A stretch of DNA of 64,000 nucleotides from Mycobacterium asiaticum (GCF_001673365.1 NZ_LZLS01000086.1:50433-114432); one strand, 5' to 3'; numbered from the stretch's first letter, positions 34,197 to 43,533 are shown. Notes: generated by a model from the sequence alone, not told the origin. Program-made: numbers and translations.

Positions 34197-35027
34197 ATGG
34201 CAACCAAGACCACACCCACATCGCCCAAGGCGTGGGCTCCTGACCTGACCGCGTTCGTGCCCACCGACGTCGTGCCCGACGCTCTGACCTGAACACGGCG
34301 ACCGTCGTCGGGCAGATCGAAGGCGATGAGCCGGCCATCCGGGTCCCTTTCGTCGCCGAGGATGGCGTCGTCGGGTTCGTCGCCGAAGGCGCCGAGATTC
34401 CCGACGCGAACCAGGAGTTCGACGAAGTGGTCGTACTGACCGGCAAGGTCGCCGCGCTCGGCAAGTACAGCTTCGAGACGCTGGCGCAGCTCGAGGCGGC
34501 GCGGATGGTTGTCGATTCGCTGTCGCGCAGCGTCGTCAGAAAGGCGAACGCCGCCTACCTCGGCAACGTCGAAGCAGCGCCCGGTCCGACCGGGCTACTC
34601 AACACGACGGGCATCATCGACTTCAAGACGCCGATCGGGGTGACCTCGATCAGCTGGTCGACGCGGTGTCCTTCATCGAGTCCGACAGCGGCACGGCAAC
34701 GCACATCATCGCAGCGCCGGATGCGTGGGCGGCGCTGTCAAAGCTTAAGCGCGGCACCGACTCCAACGAAGCGTTGCTCGGCGCCGGCACCGCGGCCGGA
34801 GAACGCGCGTTGCTCGGTCTGCCGGTGCTGGTCACGCCGGCCATGCCCGCCGGCGCGCTGCTGGTCGTCGACAGGTCCGCGGTGATCGGGGCGCAGTCGG
34901 CAGTCCGGGTCGCGAGAAGCGAAGACGCCTCTTTTCCAGTGACGCGATCGCCGTTCGGGTGACATGGCGCCTGGGCTGGAAGGTCATGCACAACGCGCGC
35001 GTGGCGAAGCTGACCATCGCCGCCTAG
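34197..35027 (+). pseudogene. phage major capsid protein (HK97-like), three frameshifts
   Basis: Joined frames give an HK97-fold capsid of about 277 residues. An N-terminal AWAPDLTAFVPTDVVPDAL is followed by GEDEPAIRVPFVAED-like sequence, SFETLAQLEAARMVVDSLS, then SFIESDSGTATHIIAAPDAW and a C-terminal WRLGWKVMHNARVAKLTIAA before TAG at 35025-35027. Each of the three breaks (near 34289, 34641 and 34933) is explained by loss of one base from a C, G or T run. It is a prophage remnant, 1.3 kb from a tRNA-Val gene. No integrase, terminase or portal gene was found. Confidence 0.82.
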
Positions 35028-35069
35028 AGCGCAGACAACGCCGCGGCCCGAATCTCGTCGTTGTCGACC

Positions 35070-35081
35070 GCGGTATACCGC
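35070..35081. promoter_or_regulatory. 12-bp palindrome upstream of alpha/beta hydrolase
   Basis: GCGGTATACCGC is a perfect palindrome 62 bp before the ATG of the hydrolase at 35144. It may be an operator; nothing else supports this. Confidence 0.25.
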
Positions 35082-35143
35082 TCCGTCGTGGCAACGCTTT
35101 ACGATGCGGTCCTGGGCTCACGACGCTGAAGGAGGACCTGGCG

Positions 35144-35914
35144 ATGGGATTGCCCGCGTTGGTTCTCGTGCACGGAGGCGGGTTCACCGCTGATTGTTGG
35201 GAGCCCACCATCGACGTGCTCCGCATCCTGGAGCCAGAAATAAAGTTGCTCACCGTTGATTTGCCGGGTCGGGGAAATAAAGGCGGTGACCTCATCACGG
35301 CTTGTATCGATGTGTGGGTCGATTCGGTGGTGTCGGACATCAAGAATGCTGCGCTCGACGACCTCGTGATCGTCGGCCATTCGCTGGCGGGGGTGATCGT
35401 CCCCGGTGTTGTCACCAAGCTTGGCTCGGCGCGCGTGCGGGAGATGATCTTGGCCACCGCGCAAGTACCAACCAACGGCAGCGCCCTGGTGGACACGTTA
35501 CCCGGGGCGCTGAGCTGGTACGCACGTCGCACCGCGAAACGTAATGTGCAGAAATCCCGTTCATTACGCCCGGGAGGTTTGCCTACTGCGTTGGCGAGGT
35601 TTGTATTCTGCAACGGAATGACTCCTGCACAGCGCAGGTTCACGCTGGCTGGGTCCTGTCAGGAATCACCCTCAATAATGATTGAAAAAGTTGACCGCAG
35701 TGGTATGCCCGACGAGGTGCCACGTACGTGGATACTCACTCGGCGTGATCGCGCCGTCTCGATGAAGATTCAACGCGAGTGCATCGCCGCGCTTGGCGGA
35801 GTGCAGACCCTCATTGAGATCGATACCTGCCACATACTGATGGTGAGCGAACCTCAACGGCTGGCAGAGATCCTCATCGGGCGTTGCCGTTTGTACGAAC
35901 AGCCCAGGCCCTGA
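35144..35914 (+). CDS. alpha/beta-fold hydrolase
   Basis: This 256-residue alpha/beta hydrolase has the oxyanion strand LVLVHGGGFTADCW, the nucleophile motif GHSLAG (Ser at about residue 85) and a late His in IDTCHILMVSEP. It resembles the small esterase/MenH-like group of actinobacteria. The ATG at 35144 has GGAGG about 8 nt upstream. It is intact, unlike the genes just before it. Substrate unknown. Confidence 0.87.
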   Translation: MGLPALVLVHGGGFTADCWEPTIDVLRILEPEIKLLTVDLPGRGNKGGDLITACIDVWVDSVVSDIKNAALDDLVIVGHSLAGVIVPGVVTKLGSARVREMILATAQVPTNGSALVDTLPGALSWYARRTAKRNVQKSRSLRPGGLPTALARFVFCNGMTPAQRRFTLAGSCQESPSIMIEKVDRSGMPDEVPRTWILTRRDRAVSMKIQRECIAALGGVQTLIEIDTCHILMVSEPQRLAEILIGRCRLYEQPRP

Positions 35915-36291
35915 GGACCTGTCGTGGCATCAGCCGGACGCGTGAATCCGCGCCGGCGATCGCAGCCGACCAAACCGCGTCGGGTGCCGCGCCTCGACCG
36001 CGAGATAGGCGTCGACCAGGCCGGCCCACGCCGGCGAGAACGATCGCGGCGCGGGCCCGCAGTCACGTCGGCCAACACCCGGTCAACGTCGTTGATGAGG
36101 GCGCCGACAACATCGCGGTGGGACTCAACGACGCGACATAGGCGTGCAGATGCTTACGGGCGTCGTGCAGGTGGTCACTCAGCGCCGTATCGGCAGGGTA
36201 GTGGACAAGGCGAAACCTTTCGGGTTTGCGCCGAGCAGTTCACATTGAGTTCACGCGGGCCGATTTTGCGGATGAAACCGCAGGTGAAACA
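35915..36291. other. 377-bp region with no recognisable gene
   Basis: Between the hydrolase and the tRNA cluster several frames are open on both strands, but none has a ribosome site, a familiar motif or coherent composition. A minus-strand frame reads LHDARKHLHAYVASL for a short stretch and then breaks. It may be decayed DNA of the accessory region. Confidence 0.5.
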
Positions 36292-36366
36292 TGGTGCGCG
36301 ATACTGGGATTGAACCAGTGACCTCTTCCGTGTCAGGGAAGCGCTCTCCCGCTGAGCTAATCGCGC
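36292..36366 (-). tRNA. tRNA-Val (anticodon GAC)
   Basis: The minus strand folds as a full cloverleaf: 7-bp acceptor stem GCGCGAT/ATCGCGC, D-arm TAGCTCAGCGGGAGAGC, anticodon loop CTGACAC and T-arm with GGTTCAATCC. The 3' CCA is encoded (36292-36294). Last of three minus-strand tRNA genes spaced 14-28 bp apart. Confidence 0.95.
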
Positions 36367-36380
36367 TGGGGGATAGAAAT

Positions 36381-36454
36381 TGGAGGTGGAGACGGGAATC
36401 GAACCCGTGTGCACGGCTTTGCAGGCCGTTGCCTCACCACTCGGCCACTCCACC
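36381..36454 (-). tRNA. tRNA-Cys (anticodon GCA)
   Basis: The cloverleaf on the minus strand has acceptor GGTGGAG/CTCCACC, anticodon loop CTGCAAA and T-loop GGTTCGATTCC. CCA is encoded at 36381-36383. Middle gene of the minus-strand trio. Confidence 0.95.
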
Positions 36455-36482
36455 GCTGGGATTGATGCCATTTGCACCTTCG

Positions 36483-36555
36483 AGCGGATGACGGGATTCG
36501 AACCCGCGACCCTCACCTTGGCAAGGTGATGCGCTACCAACTGCGCTACATCCGC
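36483..36555 (-). tRNA. tRNA-Gly (anticodon GCC)
   Basis: Minus-strand cloverleaf with acceptor GCGGATG/CATCCGC, anticodon loop TTGCCAA and T-loop GGTTCGAATCC. CCA is not encoded. First transcribed of the trio. Confidence 0.95.
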
Positions 36556-36736
36556 GCGCAACGGACGAGATCGTCGCCCGGTGCGAAGCACGACGATAGT
36601 CCACGTGAGCGCGCCCACACAAATTCCTAGGTCCGCGCCGTGTCGAGACTAGTCCGAAGCGCCCTCAAGCGCACCTGGCCCACGAGACCGACACCTCTGT
36701 CGTGCTAGTGTTCGACGTCGTTCGCCTCTCGGCGCC

Positions 36737-36808
36737 GGTCCCGTGGCTCAGTGGAAGAGCGTCCGCTTCACACGCGGAAGGTCGCTGGTTCGATCCCAGC
36801 CGGGACCA
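36737..36808 (+). tRNA. tRNA-Val (anticodon CAC)
   Basis: Plus-strand cloverleaf with acceptor GGTCCCG/CGGGACC, anticodon loop TTCACAC and T-loop GGTTCGATCCC; CCA is not encoded. It reads divergently from the other three tRNA genes, 181 bp away. Confidence 0.95.
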
Positions 36809-36989
36809 CTCCTGAATCACCCGCAGCAGGGCATCGAAGCAGACGTCGCCGCCCCAAATGACAGCTCAACCAGTGCATTCAATGCTGTCCCAATATTTGC
36901 TCAATCTCGGCTCGGCACCGTCGGTGCGTTAGAGGGTTGCGGTCGTAGACCGCGCTGGATGGCCCTGCACTTCCGGCGGAGGTTGAAGC

Positions 36990-39047
36990 ATGGCGTACCT
37001 GATTGCGCTGCCCGAGGCGTTCGCGGCGGCAGCGGCCGATTTGGCGGGAGTCGGGTCAGATATCAACACCGCGGGCGAGGTGGCGTCGGCGGCGACGACG
37101 GCATTGGTCCCCGCCGGCGCCGACGAGGTGTCGGCGGCCATTGCGACGCTGTTCGGTTCCCATGCCCGCGAGTATCAGGCGATCAGCGCGCAAGTGGCGG
37201 AACTTCAGCGTGAATTCGTCGTGGCGTTGGGCGCGGCCGGAAACTCCTATGCCGCCGCCGAGTCCGTCAACGTCTTCGGGCTGCAGCCTGTGCTGGATGC
37301 GATCAACGCTCCCGCTATCGCTATGACCGGACGTGCCTTGATCGGCGACGGTGTCGATGCCGTTGCTCCTGGCACCAATGGCGGTGACGGCGGCTGGCTC
37401 TGCGGCGACGGCGGCAGAGGCGCCGCGGGCGCAGCCGGCCAGACCGGCGGCAACGGCGGTGCCGGAGGTTTCATCGGCAACGGCGGCGCGGGCGGCGCAG
37501 GCGGAACCGGCACGGCCACCGCCAGCCCAGCTGCGGGCGGTACCGGCGGCGCTGGCGGATGGCTCTACGGCAACGGCGGGGCAGGAGGCGCCGGCGGAGC
37601 CGGCGCGCTGTCGGGCCGCGGCGGCTTGGGAGGAAACGGCGGCTCGGCCGGCCTGGTCGGGCACGGCGGTGCCGGAGGGCTCGGTGGCGACGGCATGAAC
37701 GGCGGCAGCGGCGGCAACGGCGGCCAGTTCTACGGTGACGGCGGCGGTGGCGGTCAGGGTGGTGCCGGCCGCTACACGGGCAACACAGTGAGCAGTATCG
37801 ACCCTGGTCAAGGCGGCAGCGGCGGCAACTCCTACCTCTTCGGCAACGGCGGGAATGGCGGCCAAGGCGGCACAGGTTGGAACGGGGCGAACGGGGTCAA
37901 CCCGAACGTCACGGCCGTGAACCCGAATGGGACTGGGACGCTGGGAACTTCACTTGGCACCGGCGACTTTCCCGTCACCAACTCGCCTGCCGCAGGCGGA
38001 AACGGCGGACAAGGTGCCAATGGCAGCGTCACGGTCAACGGAAGCGACGGTGGGGCAGGCGGCACCGTGTACGCCCGCGTCGACTCGGCGTCTGGCGCGA
38101 TCGGCGGCAACGGCGGCAACGGCGGCAACGGTGCGAATGGCGGCAACGGCGGTGCCGGTGCCTTTGCCCGCAACGTGTACCCGGATGTTGGCATCGCACA
38201 TGGCGGCTCCGGCGGGAACGGCGGCAACGCGCTGGCGCCGGGCGGGGTTGGCGGTAACGGCGGCGCGGGCGGCTATGGCCAGGCATCCAAAATGGGCAGC
38301 ACCGGTTACGGAGGTCTTGGCGGGCACGGCGGAAACGGCGCCGCGGGAGCATCCGGGGGCAATGCCGGAAATGGCGGCGCGGGCGGAAACGGCGGCAGCG
38401 CCGGCCTGATCTTCGGTAACGGCGGACACGGCGGCATCGGCGGAACCGGCGGCGTCGGTGGGGCGGCAGCGCCGGGCGGAGCAGGCGGAAGCGGCGGCGC
38501 AGGTGGCGACGGGTTCGGCTACCAACGCTCGCAGGGCTATCCCCAGGGCGGCACCGGTATCTCCGGTGGCGGCGGAGGTAACGGCGGCGCCGGAGGTACC
38601 GCCGGTCACGGCGGCAATGGCGGCGCGGGCGGCCAGGGCGGAAACGGGGCGAAGTTCTTCGGTACCGGAGGTAACGGCGGCGACGCCGGCGTAGGTGGCC
38701 TCGGGGGTGCCGGCGCCGCCGGTGGCGAGGGCGGCGCGGGCGGCCAGGGTGGCGCCGGTGTGTTCAACGGCCCGATCGGCAGCACCGGCGGCACCGGCGG
38801 GACCGGCGGCGCAGGTAGCAACGGCGGCGACGGCGGCGCTGGCGGGTCGACGGGCGGAGCGCCGGGTCAAGGCGGAATGTTCGGTGGCGCAGGCAATTTC
38901 GGCAGCACCGGCACGGGCGGAGCGGGCGGGGCCGGAGGCGCCGGAGGTGCGCGCGGAATCGGTGGCGCTGGCGGGAACGGTGCTGGCGCAGCGATAGGCG
39001 CCAACGGAGCCGCGGGCAGCGACGGCCACCCAGGCAACCACGGCTAG
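36990..39047 (+). CDS. PE_PGRS family protein
   Basis: This 685-residue protein has an N-terminal PE domain (residues 1-95: helices from [19 protein letters not shown] to [11 protein letters not shown]), a short linker with [13 protein letters not shown], and a PGRS domain of GGAGG/GGNGG repeats to the end. PE_PGRS proteins are cell-surface or secreted proteins exported by ESX-5. GAGG lies about 8 nt before the ATG. There is no folded C-terminal domain. Two non-repetitive insertions (about residues 260-360) interrupt the repeats. The repeat means neighbouring frames are open too and are ignored. Confidence 0.95.
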   Translation: MAYLIALPEAFAAAAADLAGVGSDINTAGEVASAATTALVPAGADEVSAAIATLFGSHAREYQAISAQVAELQREFVVALGAAGNSYAAAESVNVFGLQPVLDAINAPAIAMTGRALIGDGVDAVAPGTNGGDGGWLCGDGGRGAAGAAGQTGGNGGAGGFIGNGGAGGAGGTGTATASPAAGGTGGAGGWLYGNGGAGGAGGAGALSGRGGLGGNGGSAGLVGHGGAGGLGGDGMNGGSGGNGGQFYGDGGGGGQGGAGRYTGNTVSSIDPGQGGSGGNSYLFGNGGNGGQGGTGWNGANGVNPNVTAVNPNGTGTLGTSLGTGDFPVTNSPAAGGNGGQGANGSVTVNGSDGGAGGTVYARVDSASGAIGGNGGNGGNGANGGNGGAGAFARNVYPDVGIAHGGSGGNGGNALAPGGVGGNGGAGGYGQASKMGSTGYGGLGGHGGNGAAGASGGNAGNGGAGGNGGSAGLIFGNGGHGGIGGTGGVGGAAAPGGAGGSGGAGGDGFGYQRSQGYPQGGTGISGGGGGNGGAGGTAGHGGNGGAGGQGGNGAKFFGTGGNGGDAGVGGLGGAGAAGGEGGAGGQGGAGVFNGPIGSTGGTGGTGGAGSNGGDGGAGGSTGGAPGQGGMFGGAGNFGSTGTGGAGGAGGAGGARGIGGAGGNGAGAAIGANGAAGSDGHPGNHG
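37365..39030 (+). repeat. PGRS repeat tract
   Basis: Tandem GGCGGNNNC-type coding repeats giving Gly-Gly-Ala/Asn units. The tract is prone to recombination and to assembly collapse; its length should be treated with caution. Confidence 0.9.
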
Positions 39048-39104
39048 CCGAGCTGCGCGAAGTACTATCGCGATGTTGCTCAGCCGGCCGAAAGGGAAGC
39101 GACG

Positions 39105-39398
39105 ATGCCGATCACGGTGATTCTCGAGCTCAGATTCAAACCAGACTCGGTGGCCGCCGGGCAGGAACTGATGCACAAGACGCTGGAGGTCACCCGCGCG
39201 TTCGACGGGAATCTGCAGACCGACGTGTGGGTCGACACCGACGACGAGGCGCACTGGTTGATCTACGAGTTGTGGGAGTCCGTCGAGCACGACGAGGCCT
39301 ACCGGGCTTTCCGCGCCGGCGAGGGCAAGGTGACGGAGCTACCGCCGTTGTTGGCCGCGCCCCCGGTTAAGACCCGCTACACCACTTCTGACGTATAG
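39105..39398 (+). CDS. antibiotic biosynthesis monooxygenase (ABM) domain protein
   Basis: This 97-residue protein has the dimeric ferredoxin-like ABM fold: VILELRFKPDSVAAGQELM, AFDGNLQTDVWVDTD and HWLIYELWESVEHDEAYRAF. Members are cofactor-free monooxygenases or small stress proteins. The ATG follows GGGAAG. A CxxC-containing hypothetical gene follows 9 bp later, so they are probably co-transcribed. Substrate unknown. Confidence 0.85.
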   Translation: MPITVILELRFKPDSVAAGQELMHKTLEVTRAFDGNLQTDVWVDTDDEAHWLIYELWESVEHDEAYRAFRAGEGKVTELPPLLAAPPVKTRYTTSDV

Positions 39399-39407
39399 GC
39401 GGGCGGC

Positions 39408-39698
39408 GTGAGTTTCTCCGAAGGCATCGGCACGCTGAAACTCGAATGCCCGCAGACCCATCCGGTCGGCCGAATCCTGCGCGAGAGCGCGTACCAGTCG
39501 GTCCAGTACGACCCGGGCGCATCGGTCGGGCCGCGACGGTTCTGGCCGGAGGACGGCGAGCAGGTCACCTTCACGGCGCGCTGCCGCTTCTGCGACAAGC
39601 CCGTGGGCGACGCCACCGCGGCACTGCAGGCAAAGTTCGCCGAGTTACTCGCGGACACGGTCGAGACCAACCGGACGGCGACGCTGCCGTACCTGTAG
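39408..39698 (+). CDS. conserved hypothetical protein with CxxC motif
   Basis: This 96-residue protein starts at GTG 39408, 9 bp after the ABM gene. It has a WPEDGEQVTF segment and one CRFC motif followed by DKPVGDATAAL, suggesting a metal or redox site but only two cysteines close together. I do not recognise the family. A helical C-terminus follows. Likely functionally linked to the ABM protein by operon. Confidence 0.7.
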   Translation: MSFSEGIGTLKLECPQTHPVGRILRESAYQSVQYDPGASVGPRRFWPEDGEQVTFTARCRFCDKPVGDATAALQAKFAELLADTVETNRTATLPYL

Positions 39699-39788
39699 TT
39701 CTTATTGATTTCGTAAGGTACATGAGGAAACGTCTACGAAAGCGCACGACATCAGTTCCTACTAGGTCCCTACTAGCACGGAGTTCTC

Positions 39789-40664
39789 ATGACGCTAACC
39801 CGCAAACACCCGCTGGGGGTTTTCGTGGCGATACTGGCAGCCATGGCGGCCGTCGTATCCTTCGGCCCGCCAACGGCGCACGCGTTCTACGTCAAGTACC
39901 ACGAGACGATCACGCGTAACGCTCTGCCGGCCGACCAAGTCAGCCAGTTGGCCATCAACCAGATCCTGATCGGGCCGCCGCCCGGCGGTGGCGCAATGGG
40001 CAGTGACGCCTTCGCCACCGACGAGTTCCGGCACCTGGACAACTCGATCAATCCTGTCGACATCTGCAACCGGGCGCGCCAGGCCTGGGATGTCTTCTCG
40101 CCGGTGATCCTGAGCGGCTCAGTGCTTAACGGCAACGTGGAAGCAGACGGGCCCGGCGCCCGCGCCGCATTCGGAGCTTTGCTGCACACCCAGCAGGACC
40201 TCTACGCGCACTCCAACTGGGTCGAGGACAACATCGCCATTGGTCAGTTGGACCGGCTCGCACCAGCTATCTTCCCGGTGTGCAACCCGGCCGATTTCCC
40301 CGCTGACCTGCACACCGGCTACTACAACATCGACTTCGCGCAGCAGTTCCCGCTCGAGGGTTGCCCGGCCGGCGGCCCCCCGCCCGGATTCCAGGAGTGC
40401 CACTCCGTGCTGAACAAGGACGGCCCACACACCCCCCGCGGTAGCACGCCCGTCCCGGGAACGAACCTGAACGAATACGACGTCGCGGCCCAACTGGCCA
40501 CCCGGGCCAGCACCAACCTGTACTTCATGGTCCGTGACTGGGTTGCCAACGCCAACGGGCAGGACGCTGCGGTCCAGCTGTTCCAGCAGGGTGGCCCCAT
40601 GCCGTCGCTGAACAACATTCCCAACCTGCCGAACATCCCGAACCTGCCCTACACGGGTAGTTAG
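39789..40664 (+). CDS. secreted Het-C/zinc phospholipase C-like protein
   Basis: This 291-residue protein has a Sec signal peptide (residues 1-32, cut after THAHA-like THAFY region). It resembles Het-C and zinc-dependent phospholipase C folds: YHETITRNAL near the mature N-terminus, EFRHLDNSIN, and LLHTQQDLYAHSNWVE, which gives the H-x3-D-x3-H set of metal ligands. The C-terminus is a Pro/Asn repeat (NNIPNLPNIPNLP). Two CCTACTAG copies with an 11-bp period precede it (39758-39776). A strong terminator hairpin follows the stop. Enzyme activity is inferred. Confidence 0.72.
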   Translation: MTLTRKHPLGVFVAILAAMAAVVSFGPPTAHAFYVKYHETITRNALPADQVSQLAINQILIGPPPGGGAMGSDAFATDEFRHLDNSINPVDICNRARQAWDVFSPVILSGSVLNGNVEADGPGARAAFGALLHTQQDLYAHSNWVEDNIAIGQLDRLAPAIFPVCNPADFPADLHTGYYNIDFAQQFPLEGCPAGGPPPGFQECHSVLNKDGPHTPRGSTPVPGTNLNEYDVAAQLATRASTNLYFMVRDWVANANGQDAAVQLFQQGGPMPSLNNIPNLPNIPNLPYTGS

Positions 40665-40673
40665 CTTCGAATT

Positions 40674-40706
40674 AGCGGGTGCCCGGGTCGATTCCGGGCA
40701 CCCGCT
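40674..40706 (+). terminator. intrinsic-type terminator hairpin
   Basis: A perfect 13-bp stem (40674-40686 with 40694-40706, GC-rich) and a 7-nt loop begin 9 bp after the stop of the secreted-protein gene. The T-tract is poor, as is common in mycobacteria. Confidence 0.75.
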
Positions 40707-40785
40707 GATTTCGGCTTTGTGGCAGATTCAGAAGGTCACCCGGGTTCGATCGTCATCATGTGCCCGCGCCCCCTAAGGTTTTCGG

Positions 40786-41568
40786 GTGTCGATTTCCCAC
40801 ATGTTCTTGATCGGACTTGCGGGTCTGGCCGCCGGCACGATCAACGCGCTGGTTGGTTCGGGCACCCTGATCACCTTCCCGACGCTCGTCGCGCTGGGCT
40901 ACCCGGCGGTCACCTCGACCATGTCCAACGCGGTGGGCCTGGTGGCGGGCAGCGTGTCGGGCACCTGGGGCTATCGACGCGAGCTGCGCGGCCAGTGGGC
41001 CCGGTTGCGTTGGCAGATCCCGGCATCGGTGTTCGGCGCGGCGGTGGGCGCGTATCTGTTGCTGCATCTGCCCGAAACGGTGTTCACCATGATCGTGCCG
41101 GTGCTGCTGGTGCTGGCACTGATCCTGGTGGTAATCGGACCGCGAATCCAGTCGTGGGCGCGGGGACGGGCCGAGGCAGCGGGACGCGCCGCCGATCACA
41201 TCACGCCGAGGCGCATGACGGCACTTGTGTTGGGTACGTTCACCGTTGGCGTCTACGGCGGTTACTTCACCGCCGCGCAAGGCATTCTGCTGGTCGGTGT
41301 GATGGGCGCGCTGCTGCCAGAATCCGTGCAGCGTATGAACGCTGCCAAGAACCTGCTCACCCTAATGGTCAATGTTGTTGCAGCCGTTGCCTTTACGTTG
41401 GTGGCATGGCACCGGATCAGTTGGCCGGTTGTCGGCCTGATCGCGGGGGGTTCGCTGATCGGTGGCTGGCTCGGGGCGCGCTACGGTCGGCGGCTGTCGT
41501 CGAAAGCGCTGCGCACCACCATCGTTGTGGTCGGGCTGATCGGCTTGTATCGCCTATTGACCGTGTAA
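40786..41568 (+). CDS. TSUP (TauE/SafE) family membrane transporter
   Basis: This 260-residue membrane protein of the sulfite exporter TauE/SafE family has about eight hydrophobic segments. The first holds GLAAGTINALVGSGTLITFP and the internal repeat has GGYFTAAQGILLVGVMGALL, the two inverted half-motifs of the family. The start is a GTG at 40786, 79 bp past a terminator. The family moves sulfur-containing or small organic anions out of or into the cell; substrate unknown here. Confidence 0.87.
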   Translation: MSISHMFLIGLAGLAAGTINALVGSGTLITFPTLVALGYPAVTSTMSNAVGLVAGSVSGTWGYRRELRGQWARLRWQIPASVFGAAVGAYLLLHLPETVFTMIVPVLLVLALILVVIGPRIQSWARGRAEAAGRAADHITPRRMTALVLGTFTVGVYGGYFTAAQGILLVGVMGALLPESVQRMNAAKNLLTLMVNVVAAVAFTLVAWHRISWPVVGLIAGGSLIGGWLGARYGRRLSSKALRTTIVVVGLIGLYRLLTV

Positions 41569-41580
41569 AGACCTGGCCGT

Positions 41581-42690
41581 TCAGCCGCTGAGCGTGGTTG
41601 CGGCTGCTGCCTCGATGACGTCGCTAGCCTCGCCGCGCTCACCCCAGGCCCGCAACTGCAACATGGCGCCATTGCCCAGCGTGGTGACGCGATCGAGTTC
41701 GTCGACCACGTGGTGGTATTCGCCGAGCGCGTCCAAGGCCGGGCGCACGCGGTGCACCAGCGCGCTCAACTGCTCGCGTGCCGATACAGCCCCACGGCCA
41801 TTGACCAGATCCAGCGTGTTGCCCGCCAGCCCGTCGTGGGCGGACTTCCAATACGCCGCCCGTAACGCGGCCGGTGGTAGCCGATCGGCACTTTGCTCAC
41901 CCTCGTCGATTGCCGTCATCACGGCCGCCCTGATCAGCGTCGCCAGCAGCACGGTGTCGGCGACCGTCGCCGGCACGTCGGCCACCCGCACCTCCACCGT
42001 CGGAAAATCGGCCGACGGCCGCACATCCCAATAGACCATCCCGTCGTCCAGGATCACGCCGGTATCGACAAGCATGCGCACCGTGCGGTCGTACTCCTCG
42101 ATCGAGGTAAAGAACGGCGGCGCCCCCGCGACCGGCCAGCGTCGCCAGAGCACGCTGCGCCAACTCGCGTAACCCGTGTCGCTGTTGCGATACACCGCCG
42201 AGTTGGCCGACAACGCCAGCAAAATCGGCAGCCACGGCCGCAGCCAATTGCTGGCGTGGATGGCGGCCGCCCGGTCGGGTACTTGCACGTGCACGTGAGC
42301 ACCGCAGATGCCCTGCTCGTGGGCCACCATGCCGAACTGCTCGCCGATCTGCCGATAGCGGGCGGTGTCGGTGACCGGGAACTCGTGCGGTGTCACCGGC
42401 GGCAGCCCGAGAGCCAGCAGTCGATAGCCGACCGCCTGCGCTGCCTCGGCCGCGACCGTCCGCAACCGCATGAGTTCGTCGCGCAATTCAGTGCTCCTCG
42501 ACGCAACGCTCGAGGTGGTCTCTACCTGACAGCTGGCCAGCTCCAGGTCCAGCTTGACGCCGCGCCGTTCGGCCTCGGCGGCTACCTCGCGGTTGGCGGC
42601 GGCAGGCTCACCGGTATCCGGGTCGACGAGCAGAAATTCCTCTTCCACCCCGACGGTCGGAACGTCGCTACCCGAGCGCCGCGTGCCCAT
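41581..42690 (-). CDS. carboxylate-amine ligase, YbdK/GCS2 type
   Basis: This 369-residue glutamate-cysteine ligase 2 family protein has VGVEEEFLLVDPDTGEP at the N-terminus, ELASCQVETTSS, CGAHVHVQVPDRAAAI and WDVRPSADFPTVEVR. Members couple glutamate with cysteine weakly or carry out unknown carboxylate-amine ligations. M. tuberculosis has one such protein (Rv0433, from memory). It ends 12 bp from the convergent transporter gene. The true substrate is not known. Confidence 0.88.
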   Translation of the reverse strand: MGTRRSGSDVPTVGVEEEFLLVDPDTGEPAAANREVAAEAERRGVKLDLELASCQVETTSSVASRSTELRDELMRLRTVAAEAAQAVGYRLLALGLPPVTPHEFPVTDTARYRQIGEQFGMVAHEQGICGAHVHVQVPDRAAAIHASNWLRPWLPILLALSANSAVYRNSDTGYASWRSVLWRRWPVAGAPPFFTSIEEYDRTVRMLVDTGVILDDGMVYWDVRPSADFPTVEVRVADVPATVADTVLLATLIRAAVMTAIDEGEQSADRLPPAALRAAYWKSAHDGLAGNTLDLVNGRGAVSAREQLSALVHRVRPALDALGEYHHVVDELDRVTTLGNGAMLQLRAWGERGEASDVIEAAAATTLSG

Positions 42691-42870
42691 GCCCGCAACC
42701 TACCCGCGCGGGTGCACGACAAACGTGTCTAAGAGTTTGACCATGTCGGCGATTTTGCTGTAGGAACCGGAACAGTTGGGGACAATGGCCTCGTCGAGAG
42801 GCCGCGCATTCGGGCATCTCCTCGGGTACGTACCAGTTGAGGTGCGTCGGTATGAAGGAGCGTTCTAGCA

Positions 42871-43533
42871 GTGTTGAGTCCACGGTTGCAGGAGCACGAT
42901 TACGTTCTCGATTCCACCGAAGACCTGGTCGCCCAAGACGGCATCGAAGCGGTGACGATTCGTGCCCTCACCAAGGCCACCGGCGTTTCCAACGGCGCGA
43001 TCTACCGGACCTTCGAGTCGCGCGGCGGATTGCTCGGCCGCGTCTGGATCCGTGCCGAACGCCGTTTCCTCGACCAGCTGACCAGCCTGATCGAGGAGGC
43101 CAAAGCGCAGCCCGGCAATGAACCGCTGGATGCGGTGTATGCGGCGGCGGAGACGTCGCTGATCTATCCCGGGATGTATCCGGGGTCGTCGGCCTGCCTG
43201 ATGACGGTGCGTCGCGAAGATGTGGTGAGCCAGCCGATGCCCGACGAGATCGCCGAGCAACTCCAAGCGCTGCAGGCTGAACTGGCCGGGGTGATGGCAC
43301 AGCTTGCCGACAGCCTCTGGGGCCGCAGTGACGACTGCGCGGTCGACTTGATCGCAACCTGCATCGTGGACCTGCCGAAATGGATCGCACTGCGTGGCGA
43401 CCGGTACAGCCTGCCGATCTTGCGTGACTACCTGCGTGCGGCGGTGCGCTCCGTGCTGGAGGTCGGACCACCCCCGGCGGGATCGGCCCGCGAACTCGCT
43501 ACCAGCGGCGCTCGCCGCGACGGCGCGGCATAG
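42871..43533 (+). CDS. TetR/AcrR-family regulator
   Basis: This 220-residue regulator has a TetR HTH at about residues 25-55 (VTIRALTKATGVSNGAIYRT), followed by FESRGGLLGRVW. The GTG at 42871 has GAAGGAG 10 nt upstream. The ligand domain has a Cys in PGSSACLMTVRRED. It stands alone between the ligase gene and a convergent STAS gene. The target is unknown. Confidence 0.85.
   Translation: MLSPRLQEHDYVLDSTEDLVAQDGIEAVTIRALTKATGVSNGAIYRTFESRGGLLGRVWIRAERRFLDQLTSLIEEAKAQPGNEPLDAVYAAAETSLIYPGMYPGSSACLMTVRREDVVSQPMPDEIAEQLQALQAELAGVMAQLADSLWGRSDDCAVDLIATCIVDLPKWIALRGDRYSLPILRDYLRAAVRSVLEVGPPPAGSARELATSGARRDGAA

Noticed and set aside
34964..35143. Earlier start for the alpha/beta hydrolase at 35144
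   Set aside because: The extra 60 codons overlap the capsid remnant and look unlike protein; a ribosome site supports 35144.
27569..36291. Insertion sequence or transposase in the accessory region
   Set aside because: No transposase motif or terminal inverted repeat was found on either strand; phage and toxin-antitoxin remnants explain what is recognisable.
37950..39290. A 446-codon open frame on the minus strand across the PE_PGRS gene
   Set aside because: It is antisense to GGC-type repeats, has no family motif, and the PE domain clearly fixes the plus-strand frame as coding.
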